Positions 8,846-17,040 of a stretch of DNA of 64,000 bases are shown here, piece by piece. This DNA comes from CAWBXL01 sp963837365 (GTDB taxonomy: Bacteria; Acidobacteriota; Terriglobia; Terriglobales; Acidobacteriaceae). Position 1 is the first letter of the stretch. Each line of letters opens with the position of its first letter. The translations under genes were made by a program, and so were the position numbers. The stretch lies in the NCBI GenBank assembly GCA_963837365.1, contig CAWIMW010000003.1, positions 372,001-436,000 of the forward strand. The letters run 5' to 3'. The notes beneath the pieces were generated by a model. The model had not been told where the DNA came from. It made no database searches and saw only the letters and a program-made list of their open reading frames with translations.

Positions 8846-10918
8846 ATGCACCATGAAATTACCAACCCGCTTCGCAAACTCCTGGCACTGCTCCTTTGCT
8901 TGGTAACCACGGTTCCAGCCATTCCTCAGAACACCGACTACGTCTTCCGTTCCCGCACCGAAATCGTCCTGGTCAACGTAACCGTCCGCGACAAAGACGG
9001 AAACTTCGTCCGCAACCTGAAGCCCGAAGACTTCGCCGTCCTCGAAGAAAACAAACCGCAAAAAGTCCTGTCCTTCGACCTGGAAAACACCGACGCCATC
9101 CCCACCCTGGACGTCGCTCAAGTAAAGGTTTTAGGAAATACCGCAACTCCAACAGCCCAAAACCTGACATCAACATCGGCAGCCTTTAAAGACCGCCGCA
9201 TGGTAGTCCTATTCTTCGATCTCTCCTCCATGCAGCCCGAGGAAATCGAGCGTGCCACCATCTCCGCGCAAAACTATGTAGACCAGCAAATGGCTCCCGC
9301 TGACCTGGTGGCCGTAGTCTCGTTGGGCAATTCGCTCAATGTGGATCAGGATTTCACCGCCGACCGCGCCCAGCTAAAAAAGGTCTTGCAGGGTTTCAAC
9401 ACCGCCGGAGGGCAGGGCTTCGAGGAAGGTTCCACGGGCACGACCGAAGGTACAGCCGACACCGGCGCATCCTTCACCGCCGACGACACCGAATTCAACA
9501 TTTTTAACACCGACCGCCGCTTGGAAGCTCTGCGCAGCATCGCCAAGCAGTTGGAACACATTGACCAAAAGAAGTCGCTGATCTATTTCTCCAGCGGCAT
9601 GACGCAAACCGGAGTTGAAAATCAATCCCAACTCCGCGCCGCGACCAACGCCGCCGTCCGCGCCAATATTGCGATCTACACCATGGACATCCGCGGTCTC
9701 CAGACCGTAGTCCCCGGCGGAGAAGCCCAAAGCGCCAGCCTACGCGGTGTTTCAGCGTACTCGGGCCGGTCCATGGCCAACGCCTTCGACTCCAACTTCT
9801 CCAGCCAGGAAACCCTGGTCACGCTGGCCGGAGACACCGGAGGCCGCGCCTATCTCGACTCCAATGATTTCAGCAAGGTCTACAAAGGTGTACAGGCCGA
9901 CACGTCCACCTACTACATGCTTGGCTATCACAGCACGAATCCGGCCAGAGACGGCCGCTACCGCCACATCACGGTGAAGTTGAATCAGCCGGGATTGAAA
10001 CTCGAGTACCGCAAAGGCTACTACGCACCGGCAGACTACAAGCATTCCAACGACGAAGACCGCGAACGCCAGCTCGACGAAGAACTGGCCTCCGATCTCC
10101 CCAGCACTGACTTGCATGTATATTTCACCGCGTCGTATTTCAGAATCGGAGACGACCGCTTTTCGGTCCCGGTCTCGCTGGTAGTGCCCGGCTCCGAAAT
10201 TCCCTTCGCGCAAAAAAGCGATCAGGACAAAGCCACCCTCGACATCATCGGCCTGATCACCGATGAAAAGAAGCGTCCGGTCAGCGACGTCCGCGATACC
10301 GTCAAGCTGGCGGTCAACACCTCCACCCAAGTCCGCCGGAAAAACGTCCAGTACAACACCCGGCTGTTCCTGCCCTCGGGCAAATATCACGCCAAATTCG
10401 TCCTGCGCGAAAACCAAACCGGGCGCATGGGCTCGTTTGAAACCGACCTCGACATTCCCGATTTCAAGAACCAGCCATTAAAGATGAGTTCGGTAGTGCT
10501 GGCCAATCAGCTCCAGCCAGTAGGAAAAGGAAAAAACAACGGAGACCCGCTAATTCGCGACGGCGAAGAGGTGCTCCCCAATGTCACCCACGTATTCTCC
10601 AGCGGCCAGCATCTTTATCTCTACTACGAGGTCTACGATCCCGCCAAGCCAACCGGCCAGGAAAAAACCGCAGCCGGCAAAGCCGACATAAGAGTCCTGA
10701 CCAGCGTGGCGTTCTTCCAGGGACGCGCCAAAGCCTATGAGACGCCGCTGGTGGAAGCCAAACAAATCAATACCCAAAACCGGCACGCCGCGGTATTCCA
10801 ACTGGATGTCCCGCTGGCCCAACTGAAGCCAGGCTTCTACATCTGCCAGGTCAACGTAGTTGACGATGCGGCAGGCAAGTTCCTATTCCCCAGGCTAGCC
10901 ATGCTGGTAAGGCAATAG
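8846..10918 (+). CDS. VWFA-domain protein of the acidobacterial type
   Basis: The 690-residue product has a signal peptide (LLALLLCLVTTVPAIPQN), then TEIVLVNVTVRDKDGNFV and LKPEDFAVLEENKPQKV, the hallmark N-terminal strands of the 'VWFA-related Acidobacterial domain' family. The von Willebrand A core begins at MVVLFFDLSSMQ (MIDAS-like DxS motif) and continues through LIYFSSGMTQTG. The region after about residue 380 is a beta-rich extension of unknown role. The protein is predicted periplasmic or surface exposed, with metal-dependent protein binding as the fold's usual job. A Gly/Thr-rich loop interrupts the VWFA core near residues 190-215. It lies downstream of the TonB receptor in the same orientation, separated by a repeat. 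Confidence 0.9.
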   Translation: MHHEITNPLRKLLALLLCLVTTVPAIPQNTDYVFRSRTEIVLVNVTVRDKDGNFVRNLKPEDFAVLEENKPQKVLSFDLENTDAIPTLDVAQVKVLGNTATPTAQNLTSTSAAFKDRRMVVLFFDLSSMQPEEIERATISAQNYVDQQMAPADLVAVVSLGNSLNVDQDFTADRAQLKKVLQGFNTAGGQGFEEGSTGTTEGTADTGASFTADDTEFNIFNTDRRLEALRSIAKQLEHIDQKKSLIYFSSGMTQTGVENQSQLRAATNAAVRANIAIYTMDIRGLQTVVPGGEAQSASLRGVSAYSGRSMANAFDSNFSSQETLVTLAGDTGGRAYLDSNDFSKVYKGVQADTSTYYMLGYHSTNPARDGRYRHITVKLNQPGLKLEYRKGYYAPADYKHSNDEDRERQLDEELASDLPSTDLHVYFTASYFRIGDDRFSVPVSLVVPGSEIPFAQKSDQDKATLDIIGLITDEKKRPVSDVRDTVKLAVNTSTQVRRKNVQYNTRLFLPSGKYHAKFVLRENQTGRMGSFETDLDIPDFKNQPLKMSSVVLANQLQPVGKGKNNGDPLIRDGEEVLPNVTHVFSSGQHLYLYYEVYDPAKPTGQEKTAAGKADIRVLTSVAFFQGRAKAYETPLVEAKQINTQNRHAAVFQLDVPLAQLKPGFYICQVNVVDDAAGKFLFPRLAMLVRQ

Positions 10919-11027
10919 ACCATCACCCCCTGAGACAGAATCGTTTTGCGTATACAATTCGTGTGCCGTGGCTGGCGCTCCGCTCGCGAATTCGCGCCAG
11001 AACATTTCATTGACTCAAGGAATGCGG

Positions 11028-11810
11028 ATGATGGAAGACCGCTCGACGAAATTTGCCTCGTACCCGACCCTCCGCGACCGTGTGGTGGTCGTCACCGGCG
11101 GGGCTAGCGGTATTGGCGAACATATTGTCGAGCATTTCGCCCAACAGGGCTCGCACGTGGCATTTCTGGACATTCAGGATGAGGCCGGAACTCAGCTCGC
11201 GCAGAGGATCGCGGCCAACGGCGGCGTGGAGCCGCGGTTTCTACCGTGCGACTTGACCGAGATTGACGCCGTGCGCGGTTGCGTACAAAAGATCATCGCG
11301 GAGTTCACCACCATTGACGTGCTGGTCAACAATGCGGGGCGGGATGATCGCCATTCCACCCAGGCCGTAACCCCGGAGTATTGGGACAACATGATGGCGG
11401 TAAACCTCAAACACCAGTTTTTCGTAACTCAAGCGGTCCTTCCTGCCATGAAGAAAGCTGGGCGAGGGGCGATCATCAACCTGAGTTCGATCAGTTGGAT
11501 GATCCCATCGGTTGGGCTGCCGGTCTACGTAGCCGCTAAAGCTGCGATTGTCGGGCTCACGCGCACCCTGGCCCACGAACTGGGACAGGACAACATCCGC
11601 GTGAACTGCGTGCTTCCCGGCGCGATCCTCACCGAGCGGCAAAAGCAATTGTGGTTTACCAAGGCCTACGAAACCGAGATCCTCAACAGTCAGGCGTTGA
11701 AGCGGATGATCACTCCAGAGGAAGTCGCGCGACTGGTGCTTTTTTTGGCGGCGGATGATAGTGCTGCCATCACCAATCAGAGCTATGTGATAGACGGCGG
11801 TTGGGTTTAG
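11028..11810 (+). CDS. Short-chain dehydrogenase/reductase (SDR)
   Basis: A classical SDR with the cofactor motif TGGASGIG, NNAG, and the catalytic segment INLSSIS...YVAAK. C-terminal IDGGWV is the usual end of the family. Several in-frame starts exist; AAGGA at 11017-11021 fits the ATG at 11028 or 11031, giving MRMMEDRS or shorter. The substrate is unknown (many relatives act on sugars or hydroxy acids). A TATACAAT box lies at 10951-10958 upstream. Single gene, convergent with the DUF4349 gene. Confidence 0.9.
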   Translation: MMEDRSTKFASYPTLRDRVVVVTGGASGIGEHIVEHFAQQGSHVAFLDIQDEAGTQLAQRIAANGGVEPRFLPCDLTEIDAVRGCVQKIIAEFTTIDVLVNNAGRDDRHSTQAVTPEYWDNMMAVNLKHQFFVTQAVLPAMKKAGRGAIINLSSISWMIPSVGLPVYVAAKAAIVGLTRTLAHELGQDNIRVNCVLPGAILTERQKQLWFTKAYETEILNSQALKRMITPEEVARLVLFLAADDSAAITNQSYVIDGGWV

Positions 11811-11862
11811 ACCGCCGTCGTTGACCAACATCCGGGGACAGGCCCCGCGATTTACGGTGCTC

Positions 11863-12825
11863 TTAGGAAGATTTTGATTCAGTACCCGCACGCCAGCGCC
11901 AGGGGAACCTCCAACTCACTTTGGGGCCAAACCCTCGCCAAATAAAGCACAGAACTTTCCATGCCACGGCAATGAGCAAAATAATGGAGGCCGCCCAGGC
12001 GATGATCAATGGCAGATTGATCAAGAACGCAATCACTGAGTCAATCCAGTCGGTAAGGCCGGAGACCATTTCGATTGTCGCGATTTTTGCTTCGGTGAGA
12101 GGACGCCAGTGGAGGCCCATGACTGTTGCCTGCGACTCCGGCCGGAGCGTGATCGTCAGGCCCGACATATCAATTTGAGTCGTGAGATATTTCATTTCAC
12201 CCTGGAGTTGCTCGACCCTGCCCCGTACATCGCTAAGCTTTTCGGTGACATCGAGCGTATCTTTGACCGTGGTGGCCCGCTTCAGGATCTGTAAGTACTG
12301 GGCTTCCTCTGCCTCTGTGTTACGCAGACGAGCATCAAGGTCAATGTAATCGCGGGTAACGTCACGCGCTTCCACGCTCTCGCGCTGGACCTCCACGGAA
12401 AGCTTCTTGATCTGCGACATGGTGTGAGCCAGACGCGCCGCTGGAACGCGGACGCTGATCTTTGCAGTGTGGCTCCCGGTGTTTGATTGTGTGGAGTTTT
12501 CAATAAAGCCTTCAGCCGTATCCACTATGAGATTGATTTTTCCAATCGCCTGGTCAACGTCCTTCACAATCAGTTCTAAGTTGCCATTGCGTATGATCTT
12601 CCGGAGCACTGGATCTCCGGATTGTGCGGCGACCAGTTTCACACTGGTCTGAGATGCGTCATACCCAACGCGGTCAGGTCCGTTACCGCCTCCTGTTACG
12701 CCAAAATATCCCGAAACTTCCGGGGGCGGCGGGGCTGCCTTTTTATAGCTGCAGGAAATCGTCACTAAACAGGAAACTAGTAGGATGGAGGAACCCACTT
12801 TGGCGACGATGTTGGAAGTTCTCAT
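11863..12825 (-). CDS. DUF4349 lipoprotein with C-terminal membrane anchor
   Basis: From MRTSNIVAKV the product has a lipoprotein signal with lipobox-like VTISC. A DUF4349 domain follows: IIRNGNLELIVKDVDQAIGKI, SVRVPAARL, YIDLDARLRN, then a coiled coil and MSGLTITLRPE. A single strong membrane segment (PLIIAWAASIILLIAVAWKVL) and a basic tail end the protein. The family is of unknown function; it resembles envelope sensors or stress proteins. The longer start 20 codons upstream would bury the signal peptide and is rejected. It is probably co-transcribed with the small lipoprotein gene upstream. Confidence 0.85.
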   Translation of the reverse strand: MRTSNIVAKVGSSILLVSCLVTISCSYKKAAPPPPEVSGYFGVTGGGNGPDRVGYDASQTSVKLVAAQSGDPVLRKIIRNGNLELIVKDVDQAIGKINLIVDTAEGFIENSTQSNTGSHTAKISVRVPAARLAHTMSQIKKLSVEVQRESVEARDVTRDYIDLDARLRNTEAEEAQYLQILKRATTVKDTLDVTEKLSDVRGRVEQLQGEMKYLTTQIDMSGLTITLRPESQATVMGLHWRPLTEAKIATIEMVSGLTDWIDSVIAFLINLPLIIAWAASIILLIAVAWKVLCFIWRGFGPKVSWRFPWRWRAGTESKSS

Positions 12826-12891
12826 GTTTGCACTCACTTTCGTAGACAATGACGAAGATACTTTGTCTTTACTCCCCACAGGCATTCAGTC

Positions 12892-13272
12892 TTACAGATG
12901 TTCGGCATCCGCCTCGTATAAGATCTTCACTGCTACTAGGGTCTTACCTCCTTGTAGGTAAATCTCCGTAGCATGGGGAATATAGTCTATCCCTGGGTGA
13001 AGAAATTCTTGTCTTGTCACAGCGCGATGCTGGCCCATAAGTTCGAACCTCGCCTTGAACCAGAGAGTACCCTTCTCCGAGTAGATGGCACAAAGGTTTG
13101 TAGGCTCTTCTCGCACGAAGGAACAGTCGTACCAGGCCCCGCCGTCAGTTCCGCCGGACCAGATTGCCGATATAGGCACGGACACAGGACGACTTGGCAT
13201 ATGGATGCTAGAACGACAAGACACCACTAGAAACGCCAGCGATAGCAACACCACCAGAGTCCACCTTGGCAT
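12892..13272 (-). CDS. Small hypothetical lipoprotein
   Basis: The 126-residue product starts MPRWTLVVLLSLAFLVVSC, a clean lipoprotein signal with the acylated Cys at residue 19. The mature part is beta-rich with the segments WYDCSFVREEPTNLCAIY and GIDYIPHATEIYLQGG. The family was not recognised. The gene is 66 bp upstream of the DUF4349 lipoprotein in the same direction, which suggests a two-gene envelope unit. Confidence 0.7.
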   Translation of the reverse strand: MPRWTLVVLLSLAFLVVSCRSSIHMPSRPVSVPISAIWSGGTDGGAWYDCSFVREEPTNLCAIYSEKGTLWFKARFELMGQHRAVTRQEFLHPGIDYIPHATEIYLQGGKTLVAVKILYEADAEHL

Positions 13273-13393
13273 ATTCCACTCCTCCCATCGATATCAAAAT
13301 CGAATTGTATATGTCACTACTTCCTTCAACATCCTCCTCTCACAAAGCTGGTCTATCCGCTTCACTGGCACGCTCCTCCACCCCTCGCGTATA

Positions 13394-14287
13394 TTGATCG
13401 CCCTGCTCCCATGGACGACCGAATCCAAGCCAGCTCTGACCATCCGCGACCTGCGCACCATCGAAGACCTCTCCCAGGCCATGGCGGTAGAGAAAGAAGT
13501 CTGGGCCTCTGACGACCTGGATTTGACCCCGCTGACCCTGGCCATCGCCGCCAAAGAAGCCGGCAGCCTGTGGATCGGCGCATTTGACGGTCCCAAGCTG
13601 GCAGGCTACGCCTTCGCTTTCCACGCTCTGGAAAAAGGCAAGCCCAGCCTGCACTCGCACATGCTGGCCGTGCGTCAGCAATATCGAGAGTACGACCTGG
13701 GCACCAAGCTCAAACTTGCCCAGCGCGAGCGTGCCCTGGCTCTGCACATCCACGAAATCACCTGGACTTTTGACCCGCTACACAGCAAGAACGCCCACCT
13801 GAACTTTGCCAAGCTCGGCGTGCTATCCGACTCCTACAAAATTGACTTCTACGGCGCCTCCACCACCAGCGCTCTCCACCAGAACAGTACGGACCGTCTC
13901 TGGGTGAAGTGGCCGCTCGCCAGCCGCCGCGTCGAAGACCGCCTGCGGGGCAAAGACAATCGGGCGGAAATGCTGGATGCGCTTTCCGTCATCCATCCGC
14001 TTGTCCGCTTCAACGGAGAAGGGAAGCCGACCCGCTCCGACTTGGCCAGTGCTCTTGCCCGGCAGAGAATTGCCATAGAAATTCCCAGCAACATCCGTGA
14101 TATCGAAGCCGGCGATCCCGAACTGGCCAAAGACTGGCGTCAAGCCACCCGCTGGGCCTTCACTGAAGCCCTGAACTCGGGCTTCTTCGTAGCCGAATTC
14201 TGCCGGACTGTACGGGGGCAGCAGGGGCCGGGGGTGTATCTGCTGGAAAAGGCAAGCGTCGCAGAGTACGTGCCCGAACTGAGGTAG
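13394..14287 (+). CDS. Predicted GNAT acetyltransferase (COG3375-like)
   Basis: The recognisable protein begins around TESKPALTIRDLRTIEDL, so the start is taken as TTG at 13394; the frame is open for 100 codons further but that part overlaps the divergent lipoprotein gene and has no signal of coding. The GNAT core includes LWIGAFDGPKLAGYAFAFH, the acetyl-CoA-binding stretch SHMLAVRQQYREYDLGTKLK, and ITWTFDPLHSKNAHLNFAKLG. Length (about 297 residues) fits the predicted GNAT superfamily group COG3375. Substrate unknown. The start codon is the uncertain point. Confidence 0.75.
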   Translation: MIALLPWTTESKPALTIRDLRTIEDLSQAMAVEKEVWASDDLDLTPLTLAIAAKEAGSLWIGAFDGPKLAGYAFAFHALEKGKPSLHSHMLAVRQQYREYDLGTKLKLAQRERALALHIHEITWTFDPLHSKNAHLNFAKLGVLSDSYKIDFYGASTTSALHQNSTDRLWVKWPLASRRVEDRLRGKDNRAEMLDALSVIHPLVRFNGEGKPTRSDLASALARQRIAIEIPSNIRDIEAGDPELAKDWRQATRWAFTEALNSGFFVAEFCRTVRGQQGPGVYLLEKASVAEYVPELR

Positions 14288-14314
14288 CAGTCGTGCAGTT
14301 TAACTGAGACCCCA

Positions 14315-14435
14315 TTTGTCATTCCGACAAGTCGCGTAGCGACGCGGAGGAATCCGCTTTCCTGGGCAGCGCCACAAAGCCGTCGGCCAATAGCAAATTC
14401 CTCCTCTTCGCTGTGCGATTCGTCGGAATGACAAA
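14315..14435. repeat. 121-bp element with 14-bp terminal inverted repeats (family D, copy 1)
   Basis: TTTGTCATTCCGAC at 14315-14328 is perfectly inverted at 14422-14435. Inside, AGGAATCCGCTTTCCTGGGC and GGCCAATAGCAAATTCCTCC match a second copy at 27736-27857. Both copies are intergenic and non-coding and look like small non-autonomous (MITE-like) or REP-type elements. Confidence 0.8.
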
Positions 14436-14477
14436 AGAGTGGGCTTATTCAACCTCGTGTACCAAAAGGAACTAAAC

Positions 14478-14506
14478 TTGACAGTATTTAGCTAATTGGC
14501 TAAATT
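14478..14506 (+). promoter_or_regulatory. arsR promoter with overlapping operator palindrome
   Basis: TTGACA (14478-14483) is 17 bp from TAAATT (14501-14506). The spacer and -10 carry the near-perfect inverted repeat ATTTAGCTAATTGGCTAAAT (14486-14505; nine of ten positions match between half-sites), the usual type of ArsR-family operator. The -10 ends 7 bp before the arsR ATG and no Shine-Dalgarno sequence is present, so the transcript may be leaderless and autoregulated. Confidence 0.75.
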
Positions 14507-14513
14507 GTTATAT

Positions 14514-14822
14514 ATGAAATCTGCTACTCACGCCTTCCGGGCCCTGGCCGACCCCACCCGCAGGCAAATCCTCCAGGAGCTCAAGAAAGGAGAGCTTTCA
14601 GCGGGAGAAATTACCGCTTGTTTCAAGATCTCCGGCCCGTCCATCTCCCGCCATTTGTCCATCCTGAAAAATGCCGAGTTGATCTCAGAGCGCCGGGAAG
14701 GGAACCGCATTATCTACCGCCTGGAGCCCGAGCAGCTCGCCCACACGGTCGGAGATTTCCTGAGCGCCGTCTGCCCCACGCAAATTGCGCAGCGTCGTCG
14801 TTTGAAGCACAAGGAGGCGTGA
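14514..14822 (+). CDS. ArsR/SmtB-family transcriptional regulator
   Basis: From MKSATHAFRALADPTRRQIL the protein is a short winged-helix repressor of the ArsR family: LADPTRRQILQEL, the recognition helix region ACFKISGPSISRHLSILK, and the wing ERREGNRIIYRLEP. No CxC or other metal-binding cysteine pair is seen in the DNA-binding helix (only one Cys, in ITACF, plus one near the end), so metal sensing is doubtful; the group resembles SdpR-type regulators. The ATG at 14514 is preferred to the TTG at 14496, which lies within the operator. Its stop overlaps the next start (TGATG), so translation is coupled to the epimerase gene. Confidence 0.9.
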   Translation: MKSATHAFRALADPTRRQILQELKKGELSAGEITACFKISGPSISRHLSILKNAELISERREGNRIIYRLEPEQLAHTVGDFLSAVCPTQIAQRRRLKHKEA

Positions 14823-15766
14823 TGAAAATCGCAATTACTGGCGGGACAGGTTTTATAGGTAGTCACCTGGCCGAGCGGTTTACTCAACGAGGCCACACGG
14901 TAGTTCTGATCTCGCGGCATCCGCGAGGAATGCAGCATCCAGGCAACGTAACATTTGCGCCCAGCGACCTCACTGATTCAGAGGCGTTGTCCGTCGCTTT
15001 CTCCGGCTGCGACGCGGTGGCCCACTGCGCGGGCATCAATCGCGAAATCGGGACTCAAACCTACCAGCGCGTGCACATTGAAGCCACCCGGAATGTCGTA
15101 GAAGCAGCACGTCGCGCGGGAGTGGTCAAAATCGCATTGATGAGCTTCCTACGCGCCCGGCCCAACTGCGGTTCACCTTACCATGAATCCAAATGGGCTG
15201 CGGAAGAGATCATCCGAGACTCGGGTCTCGACTACACGATCATCAAGGCAGGAATGGTCTACGGCCACGGAGACCACATGCTCGACCACCTCAGCCACTC
15301 CTTTCACACTTTACCGTTACTCGCCACAGTCGGTTTCCGGCAAAAGGCAATTCAGCCACTCGCAATTGATGATCTGGTGGATGTTCTATACGCGGCTTTA
15401 GGCGAAGGCCGCCTCCCCAAGAAGACAATCGCGGTTACCGGTGCCGAGGAACTGTACTTGAGTGAGGCTGCTCGTCGCGTAGCCAAGGTTCTAGACCGCC
15501 GGATTGCTATTTTTCCGGCCCCCATTTGGTTTCACTATGTGTTAGCCCGGTTCTGTGAGTGGACCATGAAAGTCCCGCTGGTAGCCAAGGCCCAAGTCCG
15601 AATCCTGTCAGAGGGTGTTATAGAACCGGCGCTTGCCTGTGACCCTCTCCCTGACGATTTAAGGCCTTCGCGAAAATTCACCGAAGATCAAATTCGCAAG
15701 GGCCTACCCGCACCTGGCCCATTCGGTTTGGCCGATTTGCTTTGCTGTCAATCTCATGCCATCTGA
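14822..15766 (+). CDS. NAD(P)-dependent epimerase/dehydratase-type protein (extended SDR)
   Basis: The start ATG overlaps the arsR stop by one base and follows AAGGAGG. The N-terminus has the dinucleotide motif TGGTGFIGSHL, then CDAVAHCAGINREIG and a YHESK segment corresponding to the catalytic YxxxK, which marks atypical/extended SDR proteins of the NDUFA9/YbjT-like kind rather than sugar epimerases. The C-terminal part (after about 220) is helical. The middle gene of a three-gene unit with arsR and the DCC protein. Possible roles are in quinone or lipid-linked redox chemistry; the substrate is not known. Confidence 0.85.
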   Translation: MKIAITGGTGFIGSHLAERFTQRGHTVVLISRHPRGMQHPGNVTFAPSDLTDSEALSVAFSGCDAVAHCAGINREIGTQTYQRVHIEATRNVVEAARRAGVVKIALMSFLRARPNCGSPYHESKWAAEEIIRDSGLDYTIIKAGMVYGHGDHMLDHLSHSFHTLPLLATVGFRQKAIQPLAIDDLVDVLYAALGEGRLPKKTIAVTGAEELYLSEAARRVAKVLDRRIAIFPAPIWFHYVLARFCEWTMKVPLVAKAQVRILSEGVIEPALACDPLPDDLRPSRKFTEDQIRKGLPAPGPFGLADLLCCQSHAI

Positions 15767-16190
15767 CACTCACAACCCGATCATCCTCTACGACGGCGTC
15801 TGCGGATTCTGTAACCGGGCGGTCCAATTTATCCTTAAGCGAGACAAAAAGGACCGCTTCCGCTTTGCCACGCTGCAAAGCGAATTTTCCCGCACACTAT
15901 TACAGAAGCACGGAATCGAGGCCGCCGATCTGGACACTCTCTATCTCATCCTGGACAACGGCCAATCCAACGAGAGACTGCTCGATCGCTCCACCGCTTC
16001 CATCGCTATCAACCGCGAACTAGGGATTTTCTGGCGAAGCCTTGCCAACCTCTATGCGATGCTTCCGCGATCCATGCGGGACTGGGGCTACAACCTGATT
16101 GCCCGCAACCGCTATCGCCTCTTCGGAAAGTACGACACCTGCCCCCTTCCCAAAGCGAGCGACCGGCACAAGTTTCTTGATGTAGCTTGA
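15756..16190 (+). CDS. DCC-family thiol-disulfide oxidoreductase-like protein (DUF393)
   Basis: The signature YDGVCGFCNRAVQFIL (about residues 12-27) is the DxxCxxC motif of the DCC/DUF393 family, a thioredoxin-like fold. RFRFATLQS and LYLILDNGQ follow as in relatives. The start overlaps the end of the epimerase gene by 11 bp, so both are in one operon with arsR upstream. Redox function is inferred from the CxxC only. Confidence 0.9.
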   Translation: MPSDTHNPIILYDGVCGFCNRAVQFILKRDKKDRFRFATLQSEFSRTLLQKHGIEAADLDTLYLILDNGQSNERLLDRSTASIAINRELGIFWRSLANLYAMLPRSMRDWGYNLIARNRYRLFGKYDTCPLPKASDRHKFLDVA

Positions 16191-16335
16191 GCCTGAGCGG
16201 GAAACCTCGTCTAATAATTCTAATCATCTTCTAATCAGCGCACTTTGGTATCTGGTTTGTTGCATTTTCATTGCTTCGGACCGAAGCGAATCGCCATAAT
16301 TTACTGAAGCCCGTCTGGGCCTGGAGATTTTCGTC

Positions 16336-16725
16336 ATGAGTAATTCCGGCCCCCAGCCCGCAGGCAATGTTCTTGCCATGCGCTTACAAGCGGCAACCAC
16401 CAACCTCGCCGAACTTGAGCAGTTGGTGAAGTCGGGCGACCTTGACCCGCGCATGCTTCAGGACTTTCGCAACGCCGTGGACCTGATTCGCGGTACCGCG
16501 TGGGCCGTCCAGCAATGGATCGGGCTGAAAGAACAATCGGGCGATCCGTATTCGTTGCTTCCCATCCTCGCCGCGCAACGCGTGCAGCGTGCCACCCAAC
16601 TCACAAGAGACTTAACCGTAGATCTCGAAAGCGTCGACGTAGGCTATGAGACCCCGGGAATAAAAGAACTTTTCACAGCAGTCAACCGTCTCCAGGAACG
16701 CCTGGCGCCTTTGTTCGGGAAATAG
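16336..16725 (+). CDS. Hypothetical helical protein
   Basis: The 129-residue product is mostly alpha helical (NLAELEQLVKSGDLDPRML, DFRNAVDLIRGTAWAVQQWI) with no signal or membrane segment. Family not recognised; proteins of this shape with 'FRxAVDxVRxTAWAVQQW' are found in Acidobacteriota. Single gene with 145 bp of non-coding DNA before it. Confidence 0.65.
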   Translation: MSNSGPQPAGNVLAMRLQAATTNLAELEQLVKSGDLDPRMLQDFRNAVDLIRGTAWAVQQWIGLKEQSGDPYSLLPILAAQRVQRATQLTRDLTVDLESVDVGYETPGIKELFTAVNRLQERLAPLFGK

Positions 16726-16742
16726 TTTTAGCGGGGTGGCTG

Positions 16743-16972
16743 TCACCGATCACGCGGAAAAATTAGCAAACGAAAAAATAGAAACAACCCAGAAGTCAAC
16801 GCTCCCCAAACTATAAAAAAGACCCAATCCGCCGGCCCGGAGTGTCCGGCCAGTTCCATATGCAAAATCGGCTCCAACCGCCAAGGATCGGTGTAAGCAG
16901 CATGGTACATAACCAGCCCAGCGGCAGGCCCAGGACCAGGGCAAGAACAATCGAAATCAAATTTCGTTTCAT
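16743..16972 (-). pseudogene. Small two-helix membrane protein gene broken by one missing base
   Basis: On the minus strand an ATG at 16972 opens MKRNLISIVLALVLGLPLGW..., a strong membrane helix. After ILGG the frame becomes poor, but the +1 frame continues as EPILHMELAGHSGPADW and a second strong helix VFFIVWGALTSGLFLFF, ending in LLIFPRDR and a stop at 16743-16745. Adding one base near 16872-16876 joins both into a 76-residue protein with two membrane segments. This explains most of the 315-bp gap here. The join is my inference; the break is either a sequencing error or recent decay. Confidence 0.55.
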
Positions 16973-17040
16973 GTTGGTTGGTTAAAGTTTGTGAGCACGA
17001 AGTATGCGATCATGTCTGGCATATAAAAATAGGAGCCTGC

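Noticed and set aside
13085..13393. N-terminal extension of the GNAT gene
   Set aside because: The first ~100 codons overlap the divergent lipoprotein gene and have no domain-like sequence; the family starts near 13394.
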